A DNA stretch of 64,000 bases, from positions 186,001 to 250,000 of the forward strand of contig JAURVB010012326.1 in the NCBI GenBank assembly GCA_033002965.1. Direction: 5' to 3'. Positions 1-15,396 of the stretch are shown here, piece after piece; positions within the stretch are counted from its first letter, which is position 1; each line of letters begins with the position of its first letter. This DNA comes from Piper betle. Lineage: Eukaryota > Streptophyta > Magnoliopsida > Piperales > Piperaceae. Position numbers and translations under genes: made by a program. Below the pieces are notes generated by a model, which was not told the origin of the DNA, did not search any database, and worked only from the letters and a program-made list of their open reading frames with translations.

Positions 1-1487
1 TAATAAGTGAATTGACTGCAGCATATGTTGTTGCAAGATGAGGCAGCTGCAAAGAGGAACATGATGATTGAGATGTCTTTATTTTAAGCACAATGAATAT
101 TCATACATGATAGAGCTTAGATTTCCTGATGCATGTATCTTAGAATATTTATTTCATCAGTCTTATATCAAGTATGAGCCTTCATTAGCCAATTTCCAGA
201 TTTAGTTGGAGTCTTATTTAGTTGTTTTGTTACGAGAGCCATAAGTTTTATTCGATGTTTCCTATTAGAAGATGAGTCTTATATTAGTTAGATGTTAATC
301 ATCCCCAAAATCAGCAATTACAACATTTCCACAAAGTAGCCATGCCTAAAAGTATGGGACAATTGAAATGATACAATAAAACTAGGAGATCCACAAATTT
401 TAGGTCATCCACATTGGTGCTCCCACCAATCAAGCCGTTTGGAAATTCAAGATTGAAGGAAGAAATGGAAATCTCCACCTTTATGCTTTCTTTCCAGTAT
501 CATCACTAATAGGGAACTCAGATTCAACACAAGATTCACCGTGATAAACAAAGATTTGTAAACACGATCATTGGATAATCATGGAGTCTTTCAAAAGATT
601 TGGATATGTGATCAATGAATTCAAGCACAAAATAAAATTGTCGTGAAAGCTAGAACAGAAGAGCTCCAAAAACAGTTGACACGTTCTATATCATAGATTA
701 TTATGTTCTAATTACTAAAAATTGAATCTTTTAAACATGTATATACACATCAGGCTCATAAAAGTAATCAGTATAGCTGCCGACATATAAACTTCACTTG
801 CCTGCCCAGGACCGCCACCGTATCCACCTAGAGGGTCCTGCACAACAACAACATCAGCATACGCTGAAAGACTTCTTTTTCTTCGTCATAAAAAAGTACT
901 AACATATCTACAAGATAATCACAAACTTTGAAAAAAATATTGAAAAGATAAATCTTAGAGAACCTGGCATCGACCGAGAAAGTCAACCACGTCCACCTCC
1001 TGCTTCGGCTCAAGCCACTCGTCCAGCAAAGCCAAGGGATGAAGAATCCAATAGCAAATCCAAGGCCGACTACAAGTGCCCAAAGAATTCGAGAACACTA
1101 ATCAATATCAACTTCACCAACATAACAAAGTGCAATTTTTTCTTTAAAGAAATCGAAAGGAACTAAAAACACGAACTTGGCATCAAGCACATGAAAGTTG
1201 GGCCCAAGCGTAGTGAGCCCGGGGGTCAGATACTCCACATGCTTGTCCCGCCACACCTCCAACCTTCAAACGGCACGACAAAGACAGAAACTTTGAACCG
1301 AATTGAAGCTAAAAAAGACGCCACCCAAAAGAACAAAAGAGAGAGAGCATCGAGTTCGGGGGTACATGAGGGACTGGGTGTGGGGTGGCACACTGGTGAG
1401 AAAACTGAATATGCCGGCGACCTTCTTCTCCACGAGTAGCTGCTCCCTCTGCGTGGTGGTCAAGGTAGAAGGCTCGCCGGGTTCCAT
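1..1487 (-). CDS. FTB: Protein farnesyltransferase beta subunit, 5' part (cut by window edge)
   Basis: This is the catalytic beta subunit that, with the alpha subunit, attaches farnesyl to CaaX proteins in the cytosol; the Arabidopsis gene is ERA1 and acts in ABA signalling. Exons in transcript order are 1366-1487, 1177-1263, 964-1069, 802-837 and 1-46. All join in frame, giving about 136 residues before the left edge cuts the gene. Recognisable segments are LTTTQREQLLVE, WRDKHVEYL, RPWICYWILH, LGRCQ, GGYGGGPGQ and LPHLATTYAAVN, in the order known for the family. The start at 1487 sits in a strong context (GCC ATG G); an in-frame ATG 22 codons upstream (1553) is less likely. The 36-bp exon 802-837 is followed by a GC donor (GCAAGT) instead of GT. 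The zinc ligands and most of the barrel lie outside the window. Confidence 0.93.
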
Positions 1488-1719
1488 GGCGACGGCGGCA
1501 GCGGTCGGAGGAGGCGATCGACGGTCACTCGGGATGGCGATGAGCGAAAACAAACAATTATCAAGGACTGGCTTTACATATTTGGCGTCCCAAAGTTTGA
1601 TATTTTACCTATTTAGTCTCTTTCTTATTTAAATTACAATTGATGCGTTTTAAGGTGAATCTCAAAGTACGGGTTTTTTTTTTAGCATCATTATCTTAAC
1701 TATAATTGTAAAAATTAGA

Positions 1720-2575
1720 ATCAAAATCAGAATCGGTTTTTTAAGGGCTCACCGGATCGGATCAAATCGGTCTAAATCAGTCAATAATGAATTTATTTGA
1801 ATCGGTCCAAATCAATTATATACAATAATTTGATAACTTATAATATAAATATATAAAAATTAAATATTGATATCATTTTGATAATATTGTATATATTATA
1901 TTTTATAAATTTTTTTATTTTTTGGATTTTTTAATTGTTTGAAATGAGTTATTATTTTTTATTCGAGTCAGAATGAAGTCAACTTTTAATTATGAAAATG
2001 TCACTGCTATATTTTTTTCCCCTATTCACTCCCCCTGACGTGCCATGTTCCTTCACCCGTCGTGCCTCCAGCTTCCACGATACCGCCACCTCCCCCACCG
2101 GGCCGGCCCCATCCCCCCTGCACCCCATGCCCTGCCCTACCATGCCGCCCCCTTCCCCTTCAGCCCCGACGGTCCCCTGCACACCTCGCCGCCACCCCGC
2201 CCAATCTGCCCCCCACCCCACACCGCTGGCCACGTCCAATCCGCCCCACCCCACCCCCTACCCCCCTCACCCCCCGCCCCACCCAATGTGCATCGCCCTC
2301 TCCCCACACGTCCTCCCCTGCCCTGTCCTCAGTTGCCGTCTAAAATCGGCCGATTTGGGCTGATTTTGAATTCGGCTCGAATTGGCCGATTCACGAACCG
2401 ATTCTTATTAAAGCCAATTTACTCATTAAATCAGATCGAAAACCTTCTGATCCAATTTAAATTTGCCGATTTCTTCATCTACGCTCTTAACTCATCTGTG
2501 TACCTTGTAAGGGTGCGCTGTAAGAAACCACCAAAGATAGGAAAAGTTGTTGAAGATAGAAGTCTTTTGTAATTT
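1720..2575. repeat. Degenerate repeat with a C-rich core
   Basis: The left part (about 1727-1830) and right part (about 2340-2470) share short AATCGGT/GAATCGGTT-type words, partly in opposite orientation, as in an old inverted-repeat element. Between them, 2030-2340 is extremely C-rich on the + strand with few G. The core holds long open frames in all three + frames, which reflects composition and not a gene. No transposase is visible. The element class is not identified. Confidence 0.35.
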
Positions 2576-5291
2576 AACAGCTTTAGAAGGTTGGTAAAGA
2601 CAGAGAACAGCGAAATTGCCTGATACATAAGACGAAGGGATGAGGTTGTTGTTGCCAATCTATGAGCCAAAAGTTTTATGAGCAGCTGATTAGGCTCGGG
2701 AAAACAAAAAGATGATGACCACTTGGGCACTCATCAGTCAGCAAGATCAGACATGAAATAGATCTACGCTGGTCGACTTCGCAATCCCAAGGAGATGTGC
2801 GATACATACTTTCAGAATCTACACTTCTAATCACGTTTATTGCTTCTGAAATATTGGAAATTATGATGTTTAATGCTCACACAGAGATAACTAGTTTTCA
2901 AAATAAAGTTTGGAAGAACAAGTAATATTTTCTAAGCTCAAATTATTGGACGGGATGGCGGAAATAAATGACACATTTAAAAATCTTGCTCGCCATAAGT
3001 TGTAAATCAAGTTACACCTGAATCTTCATCAATGTCAGTAACTCAGTAAAGATTTGTTACACCCTCGTTCACATTTAGTCTTATTTTCTTTCAAATATCT
3101 TCCTAACCAAATTTAGCTGGGAAAAAATTGCATTTTACACGTCAAAATTGCCACTGACCATGGATTTAATAAAAAAATTTACATGTGAAACAATCATTTT
3201 GTCGACAAGTCCATGAAGCAAAATTTTAGATGGAAAACCAGCCAATCCAGGACAAGAATGCAATGCAACATGTAAAACCTCGCCCCCCCTAATTCACTAA
3301 CAATCCTGCACACACATAAGTAGAAAACCACTCAGAAAATTATTTAAAATCTTACTTAAATTAAGAAGGAAAAATACCTATATCTTTCTGCAAGATCAAT
3401 GATTTAAAGGAAAGATTCAACATCAAGCTCAAGAAGAGAGCACGGATCAGGAATATCAAACTTACCTAAAACCTGAGAGACCTATCTGTTCCTTATGGCG
3501 TTGTCACCTCTTCTTAGCATGGGTCTTCACGTTTTTCACCGTGTCACCTCTTCTTCTCCTATCTGTTCCTCCTGGCGTCAACATACTCTTTTTCTCCACC
3601 TTTCCTCTTACTTAATGTCATTTCTTTCACTTTCTTTGTTTTCTTTTTCTCCCTTCTTCTTGCATGCGTCTCTTTGTTTGTTTTTTAATTTATTTTGATT
3701 GTGAAAATATATTCAGACTTTTTCTTGTTCAATGTCCATGTTTGCCATGTGGGTGTATGATCTCTTATCATTGCATCTCGTTGCATGAATTTTTGAGTGA
3801 GCAGCCATCCCTATTTTTAATTTATTGATTAACGATTTAATACACCATAAATATTAATTATATTAAAAATAAGATCTTTAAGTGAGAATAAGATTAAGTT
3901 GGTCTCTTAATCATGTATAAATTGAATATTTTGTAATTAAAAAATATATGAATATAATAATTAAATTCATATTAGTAAGTTGGAAATTATTTATTGTTGG
4001 TTAATTGTAAATTGTGAATTGCATGGTTAATTTAAATCTACAAATTTTGGACTTATATAATTATATTATGTAAATAATTAATGATCCCATTGGACTTATC
4101 GTAAATGTTGGAAATTTAAAGTTTAATATTATTGAATGTTGCATGCTATATTTTCTCATGTTTTAATCATAATATAGTTAAGTCATTTCATTGTATGTAT
4201 TTTTCTTATATAAAATTATATTTATGTATAATTTTATTAGCTCATTTAGATTAGGATCATATGTCATATTTGTGGGTGCCTCTTCACACTTTCAAGTATG
4301 TATAATTATTTAAAATGTTATATATTTATTCTTGGCAGCCTAGTCAGTACGAGCCTAAATTCGACCACCCTGCGTCAAGCATAATTGAGGTCAATAAATT
4401 AACTAAATCTGATATTAGGTCGTACCCTTAAAATTTTTTAAAAGATTAAATACCTGCCCTATGTCAAAAGGGGTGATGTGATACAATGACACAAAATAAT
4501 TCATTATACACTTGTGATACCGAGAGGGCATGACATGATAAATATTGGTAACTACAAGCTGTGGGTTAAATAATATATATGCGCATACATAAGATTATAG
4601 TTGGATGAGGCGGCCACCCTTCCCAACATAATTGAAGCTCAACATATACTCATAATCACTAAAAAACTTAATTAATGATATTATGAAATATATTGATTTG
4701 TTTTTTGTAATTATATAATTTAATATTTTTATCACTAACACGAAATTATCTTCGAAGGTGTGAGCGCAGATAGAAGGTTAAAATTGTGACAACTAAAAGA
4801 CTTTGTTATTAGATTATTGATTTTTCTTACTTAAGTTGTTAGAGATTTGAGTTCATTTCATTGAGTTGATTTCGAGCATTGGTTATATTATACTTTATTT
4901 CGTAGCGTGACTTAAAAATTGAATTTAATTTGTTTTTTTTAAAAAAATCTACGTCATGGGTTTATTTACGATGTTGATAAATTAATAAAAAAATAATTTA
5001 TAAAATACTTAATTTTATATTATAACACTTAACTTGTGGCTCAAATGGGTGGGCTACAAATAATTTGATCCAAATTAGGGATATGAGTGTTAATTTACTT
5101 GGGAAACAAGACAATCCTAATTAACAATTTGAAGCAACGTCCTAAACATGCTTGTTTATCATTTGTGAAGCATTTCAAAGTTTGAGAAAAAAAACTCAAA
5201 AATTTGAATTTAGTGGTTGAATGTTTTGTTTAGTTTAATCTTAAGACATGAATCAAACTTAGAATATCTGATCGGCATGAGATCTATTTTA

Positions 5292-5340
<49 letters not shown>

Positions 5341-5567
5341 TTGAGATGTTTCACACATTTGAAGCTTTGAAGTATAAATAAATCCGAGCAAGCTTGGAGT
5401 GAACTGAAAGCTCGAATATTAATGCCTTTACATTTATGAGTGGGAGGGATTTCAATCAAGTTCTATCATTTACATCAAGTTCTTATAACAAAATATTTCC
5501 GATAGAATACTGAAACTCTAACCCCTCCTCAAAACAGGTTACGAACTGAAATAAGCGAAAGCATTCA
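2576..5567. other. Intergenic, mostly AT-rich; possible coding remnant at 3404-3466
   Basis: I see no complete gene here. On the minus strand at 3404-3466 a short frame reads KFDIPDPCSLLELDVESF and then a stop, directly after GGTAAG-type sequence. It looks protein-like but I do not recognise it and cannot extend it into other exons. From 3700 to 5300 the sequence is AT-rich with no supported feature. An ATT microsatellite lies at 5292-5341. Confidence 0.5.
5292..5341. repeat. (ATT)n microsatellite
   Basis: About 16 uninterrupted ATT units lie 230 bp downstream of the CYP37 stop codon. It is a simple repeat and likely length-polymorphic. Confidence 0.95.
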
Positions 5568-8500
5568 TCACTCTGTGGGCAAGATAAGACGGTCTTGACC
5601 TTCAATTAACCTTGCCGATTTGATTTTGTCTCCCGTTCTGATCTGCGGTAGTATTTCTCGACCTACAGTTGTGTATCTGTTCATAGAACAAGAAGCTTAT
5701 GACATGAATGCAAAACTCAAAGTTCGTAAAATTGTCTTGAAATCTAAACCGTACCCGAAGACAGAAAACTGGCCCTCGTCAAAAGACAATCCTCCTAGAC
5801 CAGCCTGAAATAATTGGTCATCATTTAAATAATATTCATGGCAAGAATTATAATGAAAATCTGGGAACACGAAAGATTACTCACATTTCGCTTGTCGTAG
5901 AGGTATATGAAAAACTGACTTGGAGATGAGTAGTCGTCGGAGACTGGACTATGTGCCATCGCAACAGCTCCATACACAGACAATGGAAGCACAGGCAACT
6001 CACCATCCTTCAGTTAGAAAGGAGATATGAAAAAATGTTGAATGAAGACAACTCATCATACAAGATACATTGTTCAGCTAAAAATCGACATCATTAAACA
6101 AACTGACCTGCACATTCAAAGCTGTCCTATAAAGAGGTTCAAACAGCCCAGATGGTTTTATTTCCAATGGAATATTATATGGTGGAGCTTCAGCTTCATT
6201 ATCAGAAAGAATGGCTTGGTCATTGCACTTTAAGTCTACTCCATTGAGTCCTCCGTCAGTCACCTAGTAGGATGCAGAGTTGCTCATCCATATCTCAATC
6301 CATTTTACTTGATCTATCAATAAACTTTTGAAAGTAACAGATTATAACAAGAATACAATTTTTTGACATAAGCAAGGAAAAAGTAAAACATATGTTTGTT
6401 CGCATGTTGTTTTTTATTGCAACCCCCACAAAGGTTTTGAAGTTCTGTTTCTCAAGTATAGCTTCTTGCACTTCAATCTTCCACAAAAATAGTGAGGGAA
6501 GCACATACATAGGTCTCGTCTAAAGCACAAAGGATATTTGTTTCATATAAGCAGCCCTTCCACAGTGTCTATACTCATCGTTCATAACTAACAATTAACC
6601 GTCCTCACTGTTAATCAGATCCAAAACCACTAAGATTTTTGTTTTTCTCATCCCTTCATTTGGACTTTGGTCAACTTATAAATTTCCAGTTATCCATGTT
6701 CCGAGCTTAGGCTGGTTTTAGTAGTCATAGGCCTTGAGTTCACCTCTGGCTACTGCCTAATTGGCCACTCCTTTGGCCTCTTAATGATTCTCTCAGTCAT
6801 TAACATTACCATCTTTTTTGTCATATCCTAAAAATTTATGCCTCATAGCATTTTGAACATCAATATTCCACATCAAAGTTTTAGATCAAATGAATTGAAC
6901 ACTTATAGTTTCCCGAAGGTGTTCTTTCTCCTCTACATTTCTGCAGGATCTGCTTCAAAATTCCAAGGTCCTATTTCAATCATCTTTGTCTCATATTCTA
7001 ACAGCAACTTCAACCTTGACTCCACATGCAGTTGCCTTGACAATGATGAAGCTAAGAATTGTACATGAACACAAAGCATGAATGCAGAGAATTTCCCGAC
7101 GGACATAGAGACAAGAAGGGAAAGAAGAGGCGGACAGAAAAGGAATCCACCACAGAGGGGTAAAAGAATTTGGAGTTCACCAAATAATATAGTTTCATAC
7201 AATGATCCCCGTCCTACTTAAGGACTATGAACAAAATTACTAAAATAAGGCAACTGTTTTAAAAGCGACTTGGCAACATAAAAGAATAAAGCCCTCATAC
7301 TAAGCAATTAAGAAAACAGGAAAACAAACTATTGTTTTTATCTAAGCAGAAAATGTGCTAGCTGATGTTGCTATCAATCTTCGATGAAATCTACAATGTC
7401 ACATCTCATGCAAAAACACAGTTCTTTGATTGTTTGTTTTTTCTTTTTTCTTTTTTTTAACGAAGTTTATTTTTTAATTGATACATGGGACAACCAAGTC
7501 CACTTGCAAAAAGAATAAAGCAGCATTCTGGGTTTATATGGTAAACCAATTCATAAAAGCACATGACCACAGAATATATCAATATTTAAACTGAAGGTGT
7601 AATATAGAAAAAAAGGGCACATTGACTCAAATCATACCAATTTGGCAAAGTTTCCTGCAGTCAATGGTGCAGAATATCCATCAATGACAACCTGAAATAT
7701 GGTTCCAAATGAAATAATTTAGCACATGCTATCAGCAGTATACCATCTATCAATTTACAAATTTCAATTTTCTCGCAAATGAACCTAGATATGTTAACTG
7801 GTTGTAGGAACAAAGAAGGATTTAATAGCAAAAGGTTGCTAATATAAAATTTTGAAATTTTGAAAGGTAAAGAAATGGACTTAGCTGATGCTATAAGAAG
7901 ATGTAGGGTTATTGTGGTACAAAAGAAGTTAAATACAATCTTGGATATGACAATGCTAGTTGATTAATACCCTTAATGATGGAATAGGCAATGCTAGCAT
8001 AATTATGTGCATAATGAAACCAATTCAGATAGGAGGAGCGTAAGAGTAAAAGTAGACAAATCTACAACAGCACAAAATAAGATAAACTCACAAATAACAA
8101 TTAAGTTGAATGGTTAAAAACTTATGGCTAGAAGCTTGACCTTAAATTTAAACATGAAACATACGATAGATATGAACACTAAGGTAGGCAAACCTGCACT
8201 ATTGCAATTTTTTGTGGTTCCTCACCAGCACGTGAAGAAAATAATGAACTGCCCGCTTTCTCAAAAGTAAATTCCACTACTCCCCTCCCTGCAAGCCTAG
8301 CATTTAGAATGACATAAAATTTTGACAACAGATACTAGAAATCAGATCTTTTACATGAACACACAAAGTCATAAAGCAAGGTAAAAGGTGTCAAAACGTT
8401 GGCATAGGAACATGCAGACTGTAGAAACTTGGTACCAGCCAGGGAAGGTGGCACAACAAAGTCTGCATAGTCAGGCAAGGATCAAACCAGTCGCTAATAC

Positions 8501-11099
8501 CAAGATCAAATTTTATTATTTAGAAGTCAACTAGACATAGCATAATACTTAGGAATAGAAAGTGCATGAAGAGTAGAAGACTGAATTTAGAAGAGAAGAA
8601 ATATGGTGTCATTGACCTATTTTCAGTATTATTTTCATGATAGATTGTAGTCATTACATGGAAAACCACAACTTCAAATTCATAATCTCTGATTTTTAGG
8701 AACTAACCTCAACAATCCAAAATCAAATAACATGCAGAAACAGTCAACACACATTTGAATTTGAACTCTTCAACATCAGTAAGTTTGCTGCAAGCAACAA
8801 AAGTTAGTGAGAAGAAGAAAACAATTTCAAACCTGGGATACTTCAAATATTGTTCGGGCAACAGAAATGGCAAGCCTGGTGCCTATTTAAAAAAGGAACG
8901 TAACTTTCACATTAGATACCAAATCAATATTTGGAATCAGCCTCTAAAATGAAGAACCAGTGAGATATACATAAAGGGAAGTTACTTGCAGAAAGATAAT
9001 TACCTGTAACAATTCCAACTCTGCAATAGTATCTAATGTTGATGATAGACTGACAAATACCTTATCTGGATCATTTTCTTTTATAGAATCCAAAAGATTA
9101 TTCAGACCTCCCTATTCAATGGAACAAAAATTTTCACTTTCTATTAAATATGATGATGGTATAAAAAATAAATTTCAAGAAGGGGCCATGCTCAAGGTTT
9201 TTGGTACTGACTCAACAGGAACACTACTATAGTCCTGCATAAATTATGATAGCACATTTAGGCATAAATCCTATAGGAACAACAGGCCGCACCTTGTGGC
9301 CCAGCTCATTCCACTTCTTGCCCACAGGTCGGACAGACCAGTTGATTTTTCAAGCCTGAGGACTGGCAATACAATTTCAACCTCTTACCAGAGCAATTGA
9401 ACAAAAAGTTTCTCTGTTTGAACTTTCGACTCATTAACATTGCCTAGGATTCTACCACACAAAAGAAAACACAGAGGGAATAGTAATTTTAACCACACCT
9501 TTGCATCAATAAGAGACTGATATAAGTTGGAGCCTTTATCTTGCAGGTCGATTGGTATGTTACTAAGAATCAACTCTTTCTCGTCCATTGCCACCTAGTA
9601 GCAAACATATAATGGCCATAAGTAAGATTGATGTAAAAGAAAAGTTTTCTCATAGCAATATAAACAGTTTATATGGGTAATGACTTTTTATAAGCCTTCT
9701 ACCAATATGAATAGGGCTGGAAATTGCATAAACAATGATGGCTGTTGCAGACATAAACTTAATTTTGAAGTATAAACGAACATGTATGAGCACCTTAAGA
9801 GCTTTCTTCACGTTGCTTTCCATCGTACCATAAGGCTTTCGCTGTGGGATTCTAAGCAAGTAGGAGATTTCTTCCAAAGAAGCCTGCAAGTAGCCTAGAT
9901 GCATTTCAATACTGAAAATAATAATTGCTAAAATTGGAGCCAAGAATCCACCTGAATGACTTTCATGCTTGAATTAGCTGGAATAGCTCTTCGCAAAGCA
10001 AGTTCCCCAGTTCTTGGAACCTTGGTATCAGGGGAATAAAGGACTGCGCTTGCAGGAGCTAAGAGTGATAAGCAGTCAGACGGCGGCAGAGGTGCCAAAA
10101 TACTAGCAAAAATAGCAACCATTGCTCCAGCATGTGCCAGGGTTTTCCACGCTTCTTCACACAACAAGCCAACATCCCATGGTTCAGTAATTTTCTACAA
10201 AGAAAGAAACACAGAAAAATTTCAATCACAAGTTTGAACTATAAATTCCACCAATACTCCCGCTGCAATGTTGGATCCATTGCATTGGCAATAGCAAGCC
10301 CTAATTCAAGATTAGGCTGTCGGAAAAGGAATCTGACCATCAAACCTTTACAATTTCTATTCACGCAAATCATATAATCTGAACTTATAAAACCAATATA
10401 AGGTGTTCTAGCTGATAAATCTCATTCGGCATCCTGATAAAAAACGAAATATTATGTAAATTTAGATGGTTTAATAACTTGTCCAAATAAATTTAGACGG
10501 GAAGCCTACGCTATAGGGAAAGAGAATCCCTTAATATTGGATATATTTACCACTCTCCCATGTACAAGCAAATTTCTAAAAGCTTAGCATGTGTAAAAAC
10601 ATGTCGGCAATTCAATATTCCTGCAAGCATTTTACCTCCGGCCGGATTCGAACCAATACCCCGGCCATTGACACAGTGTAAATTTCACGTAAATTTAGAT
10701 GGTTTAACTACTTGTCCAAGTATATAGAATTTAGCATATGAAACCTTGACTTGTGCGAGTAGGGCAGAGTAGGCAGATTAAACCATACCTGGTCCTCAAC
10801 ACGCAGTAAATTGTTGGAAGCATGGAAGAGAGTGGTGAGGCCTCGTCTTCGCGATAATGGTTTCACCTACAACCTCAGAACCCGGCATTTTGGAGATTAG
10901 AAGAGGATAGAAAGATAGAAGAAAGTAAATACAAATTGATTGCTCGTCGTACTGGGCATGGCTTGGGGGTTGAGATGCAGAGGATGGGAGGTCGACCGCT
11001 CGTGGTTGGGCGTCCGAGTGATGAAGACGCGGATGCAACGCCGGAGAAGATGTTGTCGCCGGAGGATTTGGCGGAGGGAGACGGCAAAGACGACGCCAT
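5568..11099 (-). CDS. CYP37: Chloroplast cyclophilin CYP37 (TLP40/CYP38-like)
   Basis: This encodes a thylakoid-lumen immunophilin: an N-terminal helical region followed by a divergent cyclophilin domain. Exons in transcript order are 10953-11099, 10789-10866, 9952-10194, 9794-9883, 9499-9594, 9004-9111, 8833-8882, 8194-8296, 7638-7691, 6108-6263, 5885-6007, 5755-5804 and 5568-5676. All 13 join in phase without a break to give about 468 residues, close to the Arabidopsis protein. The N-terminus is Ser/Ala-rich, as in a plastid transit peptide. Diagnostic strings are YSPDTKVPRTGELALRRAIP, YLLRIPQRKPYGTMESNVKK, DGYSAPLTAGNFAKL, YGAVAMAHS and EGQFSVFGY. In CYP38-type proteins the classical catalytic Arg is not conserved, so a scaffold or assembly role is more likely than prolyl isomerisation (family knowledge). 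Intron 2 (10195-10788) carries a repeat containing a pol III B-box-like word. CYP38 itself is the main alternative, but the sequence fits CYP37 better. Confidence 0.95.
10456..10719. repeat. Direct repeats flanking a B-box-like sequence in CYP37 intron 2
   Basis: Two 31-bp direct repeats (10456-10486 and 10689-10719) match at 29 positions. Between them, on the minus strand, 10644-10654 reads GGTTCGAATCC, which matches the pol III B-box consensus. A weak A-box-like word lies upstream of it on that strand, within the second repeat. This could be a SINE or tRNA-derived remnant, but the flanking arms do not fold as a functional tRNA. Confidence 0.3.
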
Positions 11100-11930
11100 A
11101 GCGAGCTTGCAGCCGAGCTTAGCGGCGACTTCTGCGCGGCTTCCTTCTTATCCCTCCCGCGAGAGAGCTCTTCCTCCTTTTTTTTAATTAAATTTAAAAC
11201 AAAAGTTTTTTCCTAAAACAATTTATTTATTTTTTGTTCTGATAATACTGCATTTGTTAACATTTAATAACATTTATTATTAATATTAAATCAATCATCT
11301 AATTTTCTTTCTTTAGGCTATTGAGAAGACCTTGATTGATTTTGAAAACAAATTTTAAAAAATTAAAAAATATGTTATTAACCACTGGGACGGATGTAAT
11401 CACTAAATATTTTTTATTCGACTCATATTTAATTTGAATTCAAATATGCATAAATTTTATAGTTTGATGGATTATAAAAAAATAAATTATTTAAATTAAT
11501 TTAATTTAAAATTTATATTCAATATATTTATAGCAAAGTAAAATTCAATTAAATTTAAATTTTGTAATTTATACACAGCTAAAATCTTATAAAAATATCA
11601 CTTTTACTATTGAAACTAAATTTCACCTCTATCAAACAGTTGAATCATGTTCTAAAATAATTGAATCAAATGCTTTGGTATTAGCCTAAAGAATGTGTTG
11701 TTCAGTTATTTGTTATTATTATATTTGATTATTTTAAGGTGATTAAGATTTTGACATAAATTTGAATTAAATTAGAATATAATACACTTGTATTAAATAT
11801 ATTTTCTATGATATTTATTTATATTATATGATTTATTTTATAATAGATATTTATTTATTATAATCTTGCATATAATATTTTTTAAAAAATATTAATATAT
11901 TATTATTTATTAATTTATTATTTTTATAAG
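11100..11930. other. AT-rich spacer between CYP37 and the enolase pseudogene
   Basis: Positions 11100-11165 are the GC-rich upstream edge of CYP37. The remainder is strongly AT-rich. I looked for a transit-peptide exon of the enolase copy here and found none, so its 5' end appears to be lost or replaced. Confidence 0.6.
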
Positions 11931-14806
<2,876 letters not shown>

Positions 14807-15396
14807 AGAGGCCAACTTGTTTGAGCATTCTTACGAAAATAAGTCCCAAACGGCTTTTTATTTCTGCAATCTATATCAGAGGAGGCAGTGGCGAGGTAAC
14901 CACTTGAACCTAAAGCCATTTTGCCGTTGTTGAGATGAGTTTTTTTTTTTTGAGGGGGGGGATAGGTATGTGAGAATCCCGGGATAGATATGATACATTG
15001 TAATTCTACATGATTTATTCTCTGAGAGTGTGGATGCTACAAAACTGTATGGATGGAATAATTTTGCCTCTTTTGGGTTGATTTGTCAATAAAATTCGCA
15101 TCTTCAGGCGATTTTTGAAATGTGGAGGCTATTGTGGTTTTTCTTTTTTAAGATCGAAGATCGACATTGGACTTCATTTTCCAAAAGAAAACTGTGTTAA
15201 AAAATGCTTGTATGTACATGGCCGCTCAAGGTGACCTTAATGCGAATATATTGGATCATAATAGTCCAGTTTGCAGCCAGTCCTGAATCAATATGCAGAC
15301 AAACATAACATACATTTCATAGTCTTTTCACGAGCGAAGAATCTCCAAAAACAGAACCAGATTTTAGCCAGTAATAGAGCCCTCAAAAAATGCAAA
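14807..15396. other. 3' flanks of the enolase pseudogene and the next gene
   Basis: A G-rich homopolymer patch lies near 14941-14960, and AATAAA-like words follow (for example near 15089), consistent with a former 3' UTR. No coding sequence is supported. Confidence 0.5.

Noticed and set aside
1992..2572. Overlapping open frames of 93-175 codons on the + strand
   Set aside because: All three frames stay open because the DNA is almost pure C with few T-A-G combinations. The peptides are Pro/His strings with no family signal.
10620..10670. tRNA gene suggested by GGTTCGAATCC
   Set aside because: The flanking bases do not form an acceptor or anticodon arm. At most it is a B-box in a repeat.
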